DNA from: Pocillopora verrucosa
Lineage: Eukaryota; Cnidaria; Anthozoa; Scleractinia; Pocilloporidae
Reading direction: 5' to 3'
Length of the DNA: 64,000 nt
Assembly: GCF_036669915.1 (NCBI RefSeq)
Contig: NC_089315.1
Coordinates: 752,503 to 816,502, forward strand
Below the pieces are notes generated by a model. It was not told the DNA's origin. It saw only the letters and a list, made by a program, of their open reading frames with translations, and made no database searches. Position numbers and translations under genes: made by a program. The first letter of the stretch is position 1; every line of letters starts with the position of its first letter. Positions 49,282 to 61,498 of this stretch are shown here, piece by piece.

Positions 49282-51138
49282 TGAACAGACGCACGCACGA
49301 GAACGTGGAATAACTTTGTTAATCTGATTCAAGAGAATATAATCACTTCATAATCTGTTGTCTGATTATGGTATTTCGCTTCCGGATTGACGCCGACTGC
49401 GGTTACAACTTCTTTTTCAACCGCACACAATTGTATTTTATTGTTGAGCTGGAAGATGGATCCATTTCATTTGAAGTGGCCTTGTTATCTAAACAGCAGG
49501 CGCATTGACTGTTTTTAATTTCAATCCAAGTCACTTTTGGAGGAAGACTTTTACATTAAAATAGTACACCAAAATATAACCACACAGATATTCTTTTTAT
49601 GGTAACTGGTTGGAGCAGAGAATATCGACGTATCAAGCTATCGTTGTGGATGAAAGAGGGTATTTTACACACGGGGAATAGGTCTGGTAAGCTGTACCTA
49701 AATGGGTCGATCAATAGAGCTGTACGCCATACTGACGAGGATCTAGTGCGCTGAGCTCAAGAAAGCTGTCTAAGGCTGTGAACTTTTAATGGTCAGAAGT
49801 ACTTAACGTCACCAATCTTTGTGTCATTTGGGTACTGGATTATCTCAGTATCTTTCCCAAATGTACAATTATACAACCATTTGGTTCGCAATATCTTATT
49901 AAAATAAAACTGATCCGCTGTTTGTGTAGAAAAGCTGACTGCAATACCTATGGGTAATGAAAAATCACTCAATGTTAAATGATCGAAGCTTCTTTGACAC
50001 TTCTGGCGGCCACATGGCCAATTCTAGACGCAAATAATGCGAAATGTAAATGTAGATCATATATCATGGACGCAATGACGACTCCGAAAGCACAAATGAG
50101 GACTTAAATTATTTATTTCTTTATTACAAGTTTTCTTCAACATACTCTGTCATTTCATATAAAAATTGGCACGTAGGAATCAATTTCCTTTCCAGCCTGT
50201 CACTCCACTAACGGGGAAGTCCTATGATGAAATCCATTGATAAAATGGAAAGTAGATTTTTAAACTAACCATCCCGTATAATTTTTCCTCTAATGAAAAT
50301 ATAGTTATGTTAAATAATACATCAGTTTACCTTTGAGAAAGACAGTTGCTCGTCTGTTTGTTAAATAATTTTACCTTCAACGGAAACAAACGCTGCATTT
50401 AATGGTATAATGGTGATAAAAAATGTTCTAAAAGGGGAAAAATTAAATCAATCAATTGTGGATGAAGAAGAATAATTAGTATATAGACAATTTTCTTCGA
50501 CAAAAAACAGCTGCTTTGTTTTCACCACTTCCCGTACAGTTTTGTGAAGCCGATCAACCTGTAAAGGAGGACTCAGAAGAGGTGGATCTTCTTTTAAAAT
50601 TGTTAGTGTTATTTATTTATGTTATTATTTCTTTTGCAGAAAAAAGAAATAATCACTTTCGAAAATTTGTAGCATGCTCTTGATGAAATGTAGAATATTC
50701 GTTAATTAAAACTATAAATTTTTTATAAATGCACTTTTATATATGATGTTCATCATCTGTCCATCAAAGAAGCTTTACTGTGCCACAAGTCGTGCAAAAT
50801 ATCAACCCACGAAATATCTGCGACTTAAAAGCTAATTTTGTCTGAGGAAATGAGTAATTTTTAAGTCACACGTGAGCTTGTTTTGTTGGAGACTGGCGCC
50901 AGCAACGCTGGTCCAATTCCGTGTACAAGGCCGGCCGCCACCTTAGCGCAATAAGTCGCTCTGTGTATGGGAGAACTGGTTTCTGGATCATTCATCCAAG
51001 TATTGATTAAAGTATGAATTTGAAACATGTCTGCCTTTATTGACATTCGTTCCTGTTAAAGAGGAGTAAAGGGGGTTAGTTACTAGAGAAACTGTGATAC
51101 TGTGCTGGTGGAAGGGTAGTTCAAGGTGTTTTGGCTTT

Positions 51139-51290
51139 ATCAATGTAAATGTAAATTGGCCTCCGTAGAAAAAATTAAATTATGAATTGTCCACTATCGA
51201 TTCGCACTGACAAAGGACTGACGCTCGAAACGTCAACTCAAGAAAATTTCTACAGTGGCCAAGTTACATCATCTACTCAGTTGATAAAAC
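51139..51290. repeat. Decayed relative of the 2.1-kb fold-back element
   Basis: Imperfect inverted arms near 51150-51179 and 51241-51271 enclose ACGCTCGAAACGTCA at 51221-51235, shared with the element at 2121-2358. Neighbouring GTAAATTGGC and GTGGCC...GTTAC blocks correspond to GTAAATTAGCC and its mirror in the intact copy. The catalytic box reads CTGACAA instead of CTGACGA, so any ribozyme is probably dead. Confidence 0.6.
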
Positions 51291-53789
51291 CAGTGAAAGA
51301 AGAACAATTTTATGAAGCTGCAGAGGATCCACTACAAAGTCATATCAATCAAGGAACCTTTTTCACTTAGGTTTCCTGTCTTTAATGGTAATATTCGGTT
51401 TTCCTCTTTCCCCTTTAATTAAGAGCGACACAATATCCGGAACTCCTACCGTCTGAAATTATTTGAATACCGTTATCGCAGTTGTTTATTTGTTGCAAAA
51501 TCGAGACTCAAAAGCGGGCACTAATATATCGGATCTTTTTTATCAAAGGTTTGCATCCAGAACTTGTCATTTCTTGATGGTCGTTTTTCAGGTAAAGATC
51601 GACAATGCTGGTGATTTATGCATTTGTATCAATCAACTTCGATGCTGACGATTTGTCGTCGTTTGAAACTGAGGTCCATTAGGTCGAGTATTTTTTCGGA
51701 AAACGTAATTAGATCTTATACTCTTGATAACGAAACGTCGGCAGGCAGGCAGGCTCGGAAAGTGAACGATTCTAATCTTTCATTAGGTGATTTGTTTACA
51801 TTGCTTCGGTTTTTTTAAATACAGTTGGACTTCTGGTTTTCAAGGCGTGGCTTTGAGGCAGCAAGGAAGGCCAACTTTTGAACAGCTTTGATGATACTGG
51901 AAATAAACGCTACTCACGGTAAAAGACAAGGGTATGTTTCAACGAAAGATAACAGAAGTTTGGCGTGTTTAATTTTTTTTACGTGTTTAAAAGTTAATTT
52001 TCCTTCCAGGTTTGACACGTATCGACAGCAAAGCGCTAACTAATGATGAGTTGGCCAGCGAGTGGGCTCTTATTAGCGCGTGCCCGCGAGATCTCTATTA
52101 AGGGCCTGACACTAAGAGTACCAGACTCCAGCAGCTCTCCTTGCGACACGTCTCAAATCTTATCCACGGTTTGTTGTTCTCGAGAGTCTAAAAAAAGAGG
52201 CTAAAAACCTGACAAGAATTCTACTTTGGAAGCAAATGAAATTCAAGCTTTTAAAAGAGTCGAAATAATCTTAAGGGAAAGGATAATCAAAGATCTTTGC
52301 CCCTCTCTCTTGCCATCAAATTTGCGTGTTTCGTAAGATTGTGAGCTTGAAGGCGATGCTGAAATACATGCAGAGCCATTTCGAAACTCACAGTTATATT
52401 TCGGATCAAATAGACTGTAATCATTTATCTTACTTGTTTTCGTGCATATTGAATTTTCTTTTTCTGAAATTTATTTTTTGATCGAGGGGAATAATTAGCG
52501 AACTTAAAATATTAAACGGAATCAAATTGCATTTTCAATGAGATAGTCCATGGATTTTTAAATTTTACTCATAGTGTGTATTTTGACTGCGAAGAAAAAG
52601 CCTAAATATGTATTATTCAATTCGCTTAACTTGCAAAACAAACAAAGGACAAATGTCTGTTTTTTCATTCGTGTGAACGGTGGGCCCCAATAAAACTTAA
52701 TATTTTGGTTCCGTTATATTTGCTGCACCAAAAAATTATTTTCTTACGAAATTCAGAATAACATAGAGGGTAACACCATCGTGAATGAAGCCATTGTTTT
52801 GTTTTCATAAAACTGTCGCCGATGAGTGAAGGTCTCTCTGCACCATAATCTATCATCAAAACGGCAAATTGATTAAAAAAAGCCAGGTAACTTTGCCATA
52901 TATTTATGTTATTATAGTTTTACAGAATTTCGAATGCCGCTTTACTGTATTAGGCGCACTCCAGCTAGGTATTGAATGTTTTATGCGACCGCCGAGCGGG
53001 TAATTTTGAATCGAATTGAATTGACTAAACTGCAAAACACCATAGGAAGGCTTACAAACATGAACAAGAAAATCAGTCCTTTTTTTTCTTCATCAGCCTA
53101 CAAAGTGGGTTTTGCTAGAAATAAAAAGTCAACCTTAGAATGTGTAAGAATATGGAACAAACATTGCAAATCAGGAGACCACAGCTCACCGACACGCCAC
53201 GGCAATATAAGTTTTAAGTTACGTCTATATGTGACGAGACGAATTCAAAACTACCTTTAAGTAATGCAAACAAAACTCTGTTGTGTCGGCTCCTTTGGCT
53301 TACAGTTTTCAAAATTTATATCTATCCATCCGAAGGATTATTCTTCAATAATAAATATTATGAGTAATTCCTAACTTAAGTAAATAAATTGCTTTCGAGG
53401 CCATTATTTGTCTTCGATACATTAGCTCATTATTCCTGATATTTAAGTTATTAGAAACACTTGAGGATGGGTAAAGAATGATTGAAAGACAATTCGTCGC
53501 GGCTCTGGAAGTTTTCATATATTATCAATTTTTAATAACTTTCGTAAATTCGCCATAAATGTGGAATTTCAGAAAACACCAAAATCTAACTGTCGACATC
53601 CAATGGCACAAAAAACGTTTGATTGATTCCTAAAGGTAAGAGTGCAGTGATACGCAAATTAGCTACCATGGATTAAGTTTATATATCTCTTTCTAGAAGC
53701 AGTTACACAAGTCACATGTGATAGACATTTTTGTGTAACGCTCTTTTTCAGCCCCTCAAGAGTTATCCAAAGCGTGAAGTAACACAGAA

Positions 53790-54881
53790 ATGTCGTTATT
53801 TACCAACACTACTACAAATGGAACCAGTATTACCGCCGAGAACGCAATTGAACAATATGAAGAACCAAAAGCTCTGTACATTTTCCGTTTAACCCTCTTC
53901 TCCGTGATCATCTCGGCCAGTTTAATCGGCAACTCGATGGTTTGTTATGCTGTGTGTACCATACCTTCCCGCAAGCCTCTGTCCTACCATCTCGTCGCTA
54001 ACATGGCCTTCGCAGAAATTCTAAGCAGTGTTTGTTTGGCCGTCATGTTTGCGAGCTGGCAGAATCCAACTGACGTCGGTCTTCAAGAGGCCGCATGCAT
54101 TTTGAATCCGTTGCAAGTAGTTGCTCTTCTCGTTGTGATCTACTCACTGGCTGCCATCGCTTTTTATCGTTACAGATTCATTGTAAACCCTCTTCCACGC
54201 GGACCATTCGTTAAGAAGATTACAATTCTGACCATATCTGGGCTGTGGCTGTTGTCATTTGCAATCGCCTGCCCCTTTTTCTTCGGTCTCAGATTTAGAA
54301 ATGGTGAATGCATCGAGCTGCCTGTCGCAAACAATGAGTACTATGTAATAATTAGATTCATCCTGAATTACGCTTTACCTTATGTGATAATGCTGGCATC
54401 TTACGGAGCCGTGGCGTGGAACCTGAATAGGCGGATTGGACAGATAGAAAAGAGGACCCGAAACTCGACGGTCGCATCAATTGACCAAACTCAAGCTGAA
54501 CTCGAAGTTATGCAAGACAACGAGCAGCAAAGATACGCTCCATGTGAGGAGAACGAAACAAAAAAAGGAATGGTTGAGCAAAAGAACCGAAGAGGTACTA
54601 AACACGAAACTACAGACTTGGAGAGAGATTTACTGAAGATGATTTTTGTACTTATTATTACTTTTGTTGTTTGTTATTTTCCGTATCAAGCCCATTATGT
54701 GTGGGAAAGAGTTTGCAACATCACTGCGTATCAATTTAAATATCATCAACTCTTTATTGATTATAATTTTATTTTGATTTGCCTTCCCAGCGCCTTACAT
54801 CCTTTGTGTTATGGAACAATGAACAGTTTCTTTGCTAAGGCGTTCTCCAAAATTATTCTCTGCAAATCCATGCAATCTTAA
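53790..54881 (+). CDS. Class A (rhodopsin-like) orphan GPCR, single exon, copy 1
   Basis: Seven-helix receptor of 363 aa, intronless in its coding part. A short extracellular N-terminus with N-glycosylation sequons (NTT, NGT) precedes TM1 (30-56, with GNS at the N1.50 position), TM2 (64-88), TM3 (100-134, C103 for the ECL1-ECL2 disulfide with C174), TM4 (143-166, W153), TM5 (185-212, P197), a 68-residue charged loop, TM6 (281-305, CYFPY in place of CWxP) and TM7 (321-343). The E/DRY motif reads YRY (126-128), the TM2 acidic site is Glu in place of Asp (NMAFAE), and NPxxY reads HPLCY (337-341). Nearest resemblance is to invertebrate peptide-receptor-like class A GPCRs; ligand unknown. A near-identical paralogue lies 5.5 kb away on the other strand. 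A poly(A) signal is at 55195-55200. Confidence 0.9.
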   Translation: MSLFTNTTTNGTSITAENAIEQYEEPKALYIFRLTLFSVIISASLIGNSMVCYAVCTIPSRKPLSYHLVANMAFAEILSSVCLAVMFASWQNPTDVGLQEAACILNPLQVVALLVVIYSLAAIAFYRYRFIVNPLPRGPFVKKITILTISGLWLLSFAIACPFFFGLRFRNGECIELPVANNEYYVIIRFILNYALPYVIMLASYGAVAWNLNRRIGQIEKRTRNSTVASIDQTQAELEVMQDNEQQRYAPCEENETKKGMVEQKNRRGTKHETTDLERDLLKMIFVLIITFVVCYFPYQAHYVWERVCNITAYQFKYHQLFIDYNFILICLPSALHPLCYGTMNSFFAKAFSKIILCKSMQS

Positions 54882-55194
54882 GTGAAAATTGAAATAGTAT
54901 ATTTGTATATTAAGTGCATGTGTGGTCCTCAGAACCTGACCAGGTTAAGAATCGCAGCTCAAGCTAGCTTATCGCTTTTAATAATGGTAGTCAGCATTAG
55001 CAAAACTCTATTTAACCAATCCGAAGATCGAGGTGTGAAAAGTTTATTCTTGTGTATATTTCGATAAAGTTTTGATATTTTACTTGTGTAAAGAAATGCC
55101 ATAACAGCACAGGATTATATTTGAGTGAAGTAGCATGGCTGGCGAGGAAACGCTCCAAACGTAAATTAATCTTTTTACACTATGCAAAACATGG

Positions 55195-55200
55195 AATAAA
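55195..55200 (+). terminator. candidate poly(A) signal for GPCR copy 1
   Basis: AATAAA 314 nt after the stop codon of the plus-strand receptor. Confidence 0.35.
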
Positions 55201-55819
55201 GTAGAATTGCAGTACCTCCAGTAAAAGTGGTTGACATCTCCAATCCAACTTTTACCATGAAGTCCTGTATAGGAAAGATTGACCAATGTAAATTCTCAAG
55301 AACAGATTATTATTTATCTTTAATATTGCTGACCTATCTTTCAACGTTTCTCCCCTGGACTAAGAAATACCTGGGAAAATACCTGGGAAATTTTCGACAC
55401 TTCTTTGGCTTTTCTTAACATCAGATTTCAATCGAAGGCAAAGGTCTACGCACTAGTGTTTGCTACAAACCTACAGATTCACAGTTACTTGTATTCGTCT
55501 TCGCATCCATCACACATCAAGAATTTCATACCTTTTTCACAGTATCTCAGACTTCGTCGTTTATTTAGTGACGACTCTGATTTTTCCGAAAAATTAAAGG
55601 CTATGTGCCAGTTTTTCGATAAACCTGGCCATCCTACGGTTTTTTTTCGTTCAAGCGGGCCACCGCAGGGTCCAACAAATTGATCGACAGTCGGCACTAC
55701 AAACGGCTGAGAAAGAAAATACTGATCGCTTTCTTTCACTCTAACATTTCATTCTGACAACCACGCAGTTACATGTGCGCGCGTAGATATGGAATTTCTC
55801 TGCGAGTATATTGTCATAA

Positions 55820-56828
55820 TTTTACAAGAAGTCTGAGACCAGGTTAATTCGTGGAGTCTTAAGAACAGACTGGTTGTCCACGAAGGTAAATTCGAAGCAA
55901 TGATTTTGAGCACTAAGCCCTTTATAGGTCCTATGAAACCTCTGAAGTGGGGCGACGACATCATTTGGCACGTATCCTCCTCTGAGTGCCTCGGAGTTAC
56001 AATCGATGACAAATTATCTTGGTCTCAGCACTGATCGAACTAACTTGTTCTTCATTTCACATGAAAGTTAAACTGCTGAGACGTATAAGTTATCTACCCA
56101 AATCTATTTTAGAAACTATTTACTTTAAGACAGTAATCCCAAGTGCCTTATATGGAATTGTGATATGGGGGTCTGGCACCAAACTTAAAGAACTAGAAAT
56201 GAAACATATTAGAATTGCTAGACTGATACATAACTTACCAAAATGTATGAAGGATGATGATATATTAGCAAGAGTTGGGTGGATGCCTCTTGAGTATTTC
56301 TATAAGTTTCGTATTCTAACTATCACTCACATGGCATTTTATGGCTTGGGCTTAGATGAAGTAAATTCCTTGGTTGTTACGTGCTCCAATAGTTAAAATC
56401 TCAGAAAATCGCTAAATATTTTAATTGATAGACCTAATACAGAACTTGGCCGTAGTTCTTTTGTACACAGGGCAGCAATTGCATGGAATTCATTACCGGA
56501 TAATTTAAGACACTTTTCCGATCCAATTGCTTTTAAAAATAGGCTTAAAAAGGCAAAAAATGATGTTGTAAATATAAATTTTGGAAAGGGGGGGGGGGGG
56601 GTGGCTCTGTTGTTTATAATAAGAATTCAACTTTCTACTATTTCTGATATATTATGACGCATTTATATTTGCATTCATTTTGTTTCTTATTCAGGACTTA
56701 ACTCTAGGTTATTATCTTATTTTACGTTTATTTGTCTTTTATCTTAAAATATAGTAGGTCCACATCAGCTGTAAGGTTACAATTTTTTAACCTACTTATC
56801 AAATAAAGATATGATGATGACAATGATG
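55820..56828 (+). pseudogene. Broken LINE (CR1/Jockey-like) 3' fragment: reverse transcriptase C-terminus and tail
   Basis: Starting near 55852, one frame gives WSLKNRLVVHEGKFEAMIL and, further on, CLGVTIDDKLSW, the conserved palm/thumb border of LINE reverse transcriptases. It then meets a stop at 56032. The frame beginning about 56019 continues with KLLRRISYLPKSILETIYF, PSALYGIVIWG and RIARLIHNLP, meets an in-frame TAA at 56394, and goes on to GRSSFVHRAAIAWNSLPDNL and NRLKKA. So there is at least one frameshift and one nonsense codon. A 14-base G run (56588-56601) and a final ATGATGATGA tail (56811-56828) mark the 3' end. The 5' part including the catalytic core and endonuclease is missing. 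Confidence 0.75.
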
Positions 56829-57471
56829 TTGACTTGATATCTCACGAGTGATCGCAGCGAACGAGTCAGACGTCGAGTTGAACACGAGAAGAGAAATTTT
56901 GTATCTACGCGCGTCCATGTATTATTTTGTTTATCGTATAAACACAGTAGCCCTTTATTGACAAGAAAAGTTGGACCAACGAATGAAAATAAAAAGGATC
57001 GACAATCCCCGAATAAATATCGTAAAGTGTGTTGGCACCAAGCCTCATGATGAAAAAACGCGTTGAAACGCTACAAAAACAAACAATGGGCATAATTTTC
57101 AAAATACAGAATCCTTCTTTATTGACTTGGTCCTTACCGACAGAAGTAATCTTCCAAAATCGGCCTGTGGTAAATCTTCCATTTGATGATTTTCGTTCTC
57201 AGCCGCGAGAAATGCCATTACCAAAGAACACTGAATGCGTAACTTGCCGTTTTCCTTTCCGTATTTTGGTATTTGTCCCCTTCTAGGAAAGTTTGAACGT
57301 CTCTGTCTCAGTAAGCGAAACGGATTTTTCAGTGTTTTAGACGCCATAATCTGAAAAAGTTCCAACAAACGACCTTGGATTGAGAATAGTGAAGGCTACA
57401 CCGTTCATTCACCAACCTGACTGAAAGGCGCGATAGGCGAGTGACGTGTCAGCAGCTGATTGGCGATATCA

Positions 57472-57510
57472 AACACACGTGAAAAAGTACGATATTTTTT
57501 CACGTGTGTT
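57472..57510. repeat. Inverted repeat around CACGTG (hairpin, possible MITE core)
   Basis: AACACACGTGAAAAA at 57472-57486 is exactly mirrored by TTTTTCACGTGTGTT at 57496-57510 with a 9-nt spacer. Each arm has an E-box CACGTG. Too AT-rich to be a clear structured RNA. Confidence 0.5.
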
Positions 57511-58605
57511 GTTACGGCTTTTCTTGGGGCTGGAAATCCTTGTATAACATCATAGTTTATATGATAAAAGTTCTTATTATAACATTTCTAACGTGGATAG
57601 CCGCCTTTGAATCTTTCAAAGATGAAATTGGCGTTACATTGCCATGCTTTGTGACTTAGATTGGTTTAGAAAATTTGCGTCACCCTCCCGACCAACCGCA
57701 TGATAGATTAAAACCAATCGCTAATCGATTACTCGTGTTTTCCCGCGCTCTCATTGGCTCCACGGTATGTTTATCTTGCTGACCATCGAAATTTTTTTAT
57801 GAATTAAATCGAATAATGCTCCATCTTATTTCGGTGGTGAATTATTGATTAGGTTAGTATGGTATGCTGTACAGTCGGCCTAAATTTCGACCTTTCTTCG
57901 AATCGTTTCCATAAATCGATATTGACCTTAAATGAGCTGAACAAGACTTTAAAAATACTGCCAGGAAGCTGCCTAGTTTTTATTTCTTGGAGATTGTGCT
58001 GTGAAGAATCTTCTGCTACTATAAAAAGAAGTAAGCGTTACGAGTACTCTATATAACGCAGGTATTGAAGCAAAATTTCATAGTAAGATAGATGTACAGA
58101 CACTTATAGGTAGAAATGTGATCGTAGAAAAAAATTTTAATTTATTGTGGAGCAGCTAAGGTAGCCTGATTATCATTCATTTTCATGGCGCTTGTTTCTT
58201 ATGATGATGCTATCTCCTTCATCAAATCATTCTTTGCGAAAGCATGACAAAAAGATATCAAAGCCTGTTCCTTATATGGAAGTTTAAAAATAGTAACCGT
58301 GTACGTGAAAACGTTTGTGATGAACCGTTGAGAAGAGGTTTTTTTTATTTACAAAATTTTACTCTGCACTCTTACGATTGCAACGTGCGTAAAACGTACG
58401 TAGTAGGTAAACGTTCATCTCAAAGTACCAACGCATGTTATTTTTTTAAGCGCACGTTCACGCGCGTGGACAAACGCTACAGTGGCAATCCAGCTTAGTG
58501 GCACGACATTTTCCCGGTGTTTCGGGCGTTTGAGGGCCGCGATTTTCTTTAACATCTGGAATTTTCGCCAAGAAGAAGCCCTCAACTGCATACACGACCA
58601 TCGAA

Positions 58606-59050
58606 GAAGCCGCATTTTGACTCATCACTCGGAAAACTCACTCATAACTCGTAATAGTGTCATGATGCCGTTCAACCACACACTATCCCAGGAAACTCCT
58701 CTGCACATTTTAATTAAAATTGAACAACACGTTTTCAAGACGGTTATCATATTATCGTTGAGATCGATGCGTCTATAACTCTGTCATTTTCTTTGAAAAG
58801 AACCAATGATCTCTTGAAATGAAGAGAAAAAAAATAATTAGGTCCATCTTATGACTGACAACTCAATTTTGTCATTTGTTAGAACTTGTAAATATAATTA
58901 TTATTTATGTACAGTCTGTACTTTAATGTTTGTATTAATATTCTTCAAAATTTGTTTAATTTCGACGAATATGTTATGTTTACCGACTGAAGGAACATCT
59001 GAGAGATGTTTAAAGGTAGATTTTCCCGTTTCCTTCTTTCATCTACCTTA
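58606..59050. repeat. Direct diverged duplicate, left copy (between the GPCRs)
   Basis: Colinear with 62460-62840: shared blocks include CTCTGCACATTTTAATTAAA / CTACTGCACATTTGATCAAA, AAAATTGAAC, GACGGTTAT, TTAGAACTTG and GACTGAAGGAACATCTGAGA / GACTGAGAGAACATCTGGCA in the same order and orientation. Noncoding. Confidence 0.6.
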
Positions 59051-60321
59051 TGAGATCTATAATATTCTTTAGCTCTATCAGCTGTAAACAACCTCGAAGT
59101 TCTTGTCAACAAATTTGAACTGCAGGATGTTTTGACTTCTGATTGTCACTATGTCTGGAGCCCTGAGGATGTTTAAAACACATCGACTCACACTCAGCGT
59201 TAAATATAATTACCCCAGGTTTTGTTTTCATGATGACTTTCCATCAAATGCGTGTGTTTCTTCCGAACAAAGAAACGCTTGTAATGATTGTTCTCGAAGT
59301 TTCTCCCTCTTCTGTTCAACACAGATCCATATCCAATAACTGGAACATTTGCAGACTCGAACCTGGCGCTGATTTCGCTGCTTGCTGAAATTTTTATGTA
59401 ACCCGACATATCTGTGGTTAATTTTTATTAAAATATGCGATGTATTTATAAAAGTACAAAATACACCATCTGTTTCGTATTTCTGGTCACTTGTTCCCTA
59501 CGCCCGATAACCCGATCACTCGATTACTTGAAGCTCTTTCGCTTTCCCTACACGTTCGATTTATTAGGAGTCAAATTATTTTTCCTTTGCCCACAGAATC
59601 AGTTCTTTTCAGGCATTTTTATGTTGACAAAAATACCCCTCCATCCTTCCAAAAAACACACATTAAACTTTCCTGAAGTACTTCAGAGGACTTTTACAGT
59701 TATTGATCACATTTTAAAATCCTTTAATCAGCTTCGTCTCATTAAACCACCGGAAGCACATATATTTCTATATACAATGGTTTAAACTATATATCATCTG
59801 GCAAATTTTGCTCAAGGAACTGAATGATCAGGAAATAATCTATGAGCTTCTGGTCTAAGTAATTTTCCAAGCAAAATCACCGATATGTGATTCTCAAGAG
59901 TTTTTATTCAAAATGCACGTGGCGGCAGGAAGTCGTTATTTTCGACGACAAATTGAAAGGCTAGTTTACTTCAATCTGATCTTGCTGAAAACGATCCCCA
60001 GCATAACTGAATTTTCAATACGTTACTGAAGGTATCCGTTTTACAGTGTTCCTGTGATTTAGACTAAGGAGACTATTGATACGAGTGCTCTCACTGACGT
60101 GAATTGTATTTTTAAAATAAACATACTCTTACATATCAACCTCTACCACGCTTGCATCGTTATAATGGGTATCTTTTTTCAAAGTTGTTCGAAAGCAAAC
60201 AGTTTTCCGCGAACAATCTTTTGCGGTATTTAAACTCTGGAACTCTCGACTGGAGGACATTCCTTTCGTGTCCAAGATGGCTGCCAGACATTTACAGCTG
60301 CCACACTGGGAGCGTAGAACT

Positions 60322-60327
60322 TTTATT
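60322..60327 (-). terminator. candidate poly(A) signal for GPCR copy 2
   Basis: AATAAA on the minus strand 80 nt beyond the stop codon. Confidence 0.45.
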
Positions 60328-60406
60328 GAGTTCGATTCAAAAATGAGTCAGTTTCACAGCTTGGTAAAGGTTTATCCAAAGTTCCACTTGCGACTTGAGG
60401 TACACA

Positions 60407-61498
60407 TTAGTCATAAGGTCTACAAAGAATGATTTTGGAGAACGCCTTAGCAAAGAAACTGTTCATTGTTCCATAACACAAAGGATGTAAGGCGCTGGGA
60501 AGGCAAATCAAAATAAAATTATAATCAATAAGGAGTCGATGATATCTAAATTGATACGCAGTGATGTTGCAAACTCTTTCCCACACATAATGGGCTTGAT
60601 ACGGAAAATAGCAGGCAACAAAAATAATGATAAGCATAAAAATCATCTTAAGTAAATCTTTCTCCGGGTCTGTGTTTTCGGGTTTGCTTTCTCTTCGGTT
60701 ATTCTGATCGAACACGACACTCTTTCGTTCCTTCATTCTCGTGTCCTCTCCCAAATCTTGTAGCTCCGTTTGATCTTCGATTTGGACAACACAAGACGAT
60801 TCGGCAGTCGAGGTCCGATTTCTTTCGTTAATCCGTACAATTCGCATCTTCAAGTTCCACGCCACTGCTCCGTAGGATGCCAGCATTATGACATAAGGTA
60901 AAGCGTAGTTCAGGATGAATCTAATTATTGCATAGTACTCATTGTTTGTGACAGGCAGCTCGATGCATACACCATTTCTAAATCTGAGACCGAAGAAAAA
61001 GGGGCAGGCGATTGCAAATGACATCAGCCACAACCCAGATATGGTCAGAATTGTAATCTTCTTAACGGACGGTCCGCGTGGAAGAGGGTTTACAATAAAT
61101 CTGTAACGATAAAAAGCGATGGCAGCCAGTGAGTAGATCACAACGAGAAGAGCAACTACTTGCAACGGATTCAAAATGCATGCGGCCTCTTGAAGAACGA
61201 CGTCAGTTGGATTCTGCCTGCTCGCAAACATGACGGCCAAACAAACACTGCTTAGAATTTCTGCGAAGGCCATGTTAGCGACGAGATGATAAGACAGAGG
61301 CTTGCGGGAAGGTATGGTACACACAGCATAACAAACCATCGAGTTGCCGATCACACTGGCCGAGATGATCACGGAGAAGAGGGTTAAACGGAAAATGTAA
61401 AGAGCCTTTGGTTCTTCATATTGTTCTATCCAGGAAACAGATCCCACCGTGGAGGGCTCTGTTGAGTTTGCGATGTACGAATTGTTGATAAACTCCAT
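60407..61498 (-). CDS. Class A (rhodopsin-like) orphan GPCR, single exon, copy 2
   Basis: Paralogue of the receptor at 53790-54881. The start at 61498 (MEFINNSYIANST...) was chosen because it gives exactly 363 aa, the length of copy 1, and a matching short glycosylatable N-terminus; the open frame extends to an ATG at 61579 (27 more residues, charged, no counterpart in copy 1). From IEQYEEPKALYIFRL on, the two proteins are almost the same through TM1-TM5 and TM6-TM7, and share YRY, CYFPY and HPLCY. The third intracellular loop and first 20 residues differ strongly, suggesting different G-protein coupling or regulation rather than a change in core fold. Poly(A) signal at 60327-60322. Confidence 0.9.
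   Translation of the reverse strand: MEFINNSYIANSTEPSTVGSVSWIEQYEEPKALYIFRLTLFSVIISASVIGNSMVCYAVCTIPSRKPLSYHLVANMAFAEILSSVCLAVMFASRQNPTDVVLQEAACILNPLQVVALLVVIYSLAAIAFYRYRFIVNPLPRGPSVKKITILTISGLWLMSFAIACPFFFGLRFRNGVCIELPVTNNEYYAIIRFILNYALPYVIMLASYGAVAWNLKMRIVRINERNRTSTAESSCVVQIEDQTELQDLGEDTRMKERKSVVFDQNNRRESKPENTDPEKDLLKMIFMLIIIFVACYFPYQAHYVWERVCNITAYQFRYHRLLIDYNFILICLPSALHPLCYGTMNSFFAKAFSKIILCRPYD

Larger units (their letters stand above)
47045..53789. other. Intergenic between T-box gene and GPCR copy 1
   Basis: No gene could be supported. Contains the T-box 3' UTR, the LINE remnant at 48.6 kb, MITE-like copy D, the decayed fold-back at 51.2 kb, and otherwise AT-rich unique-looking sequence. 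Right end is the 5' flank of GPCR copy 1. Confidence 0.55.
54882..60406. other. Intergenic between the convergent GPCRs
   Basis: Holds the two 3' UTRs, the broken LINE (55.8-56.8 kb), the 57.5-kb hairpin and the left copy of the direct duplicate. No further gene was supported; short frames at 57859-58056, 58482-58778 and 59435-59785 lack domains. Confidence 0.55.

Noticed and set aside
52976..53260. 94-codon frame with a LECVRIWNKHCKSG segment that looked like a LINE ORF2 end
   Set aside because: Resemblance is loose, no upstream reverse-transcriptase motifs and no clear tail, so not called.
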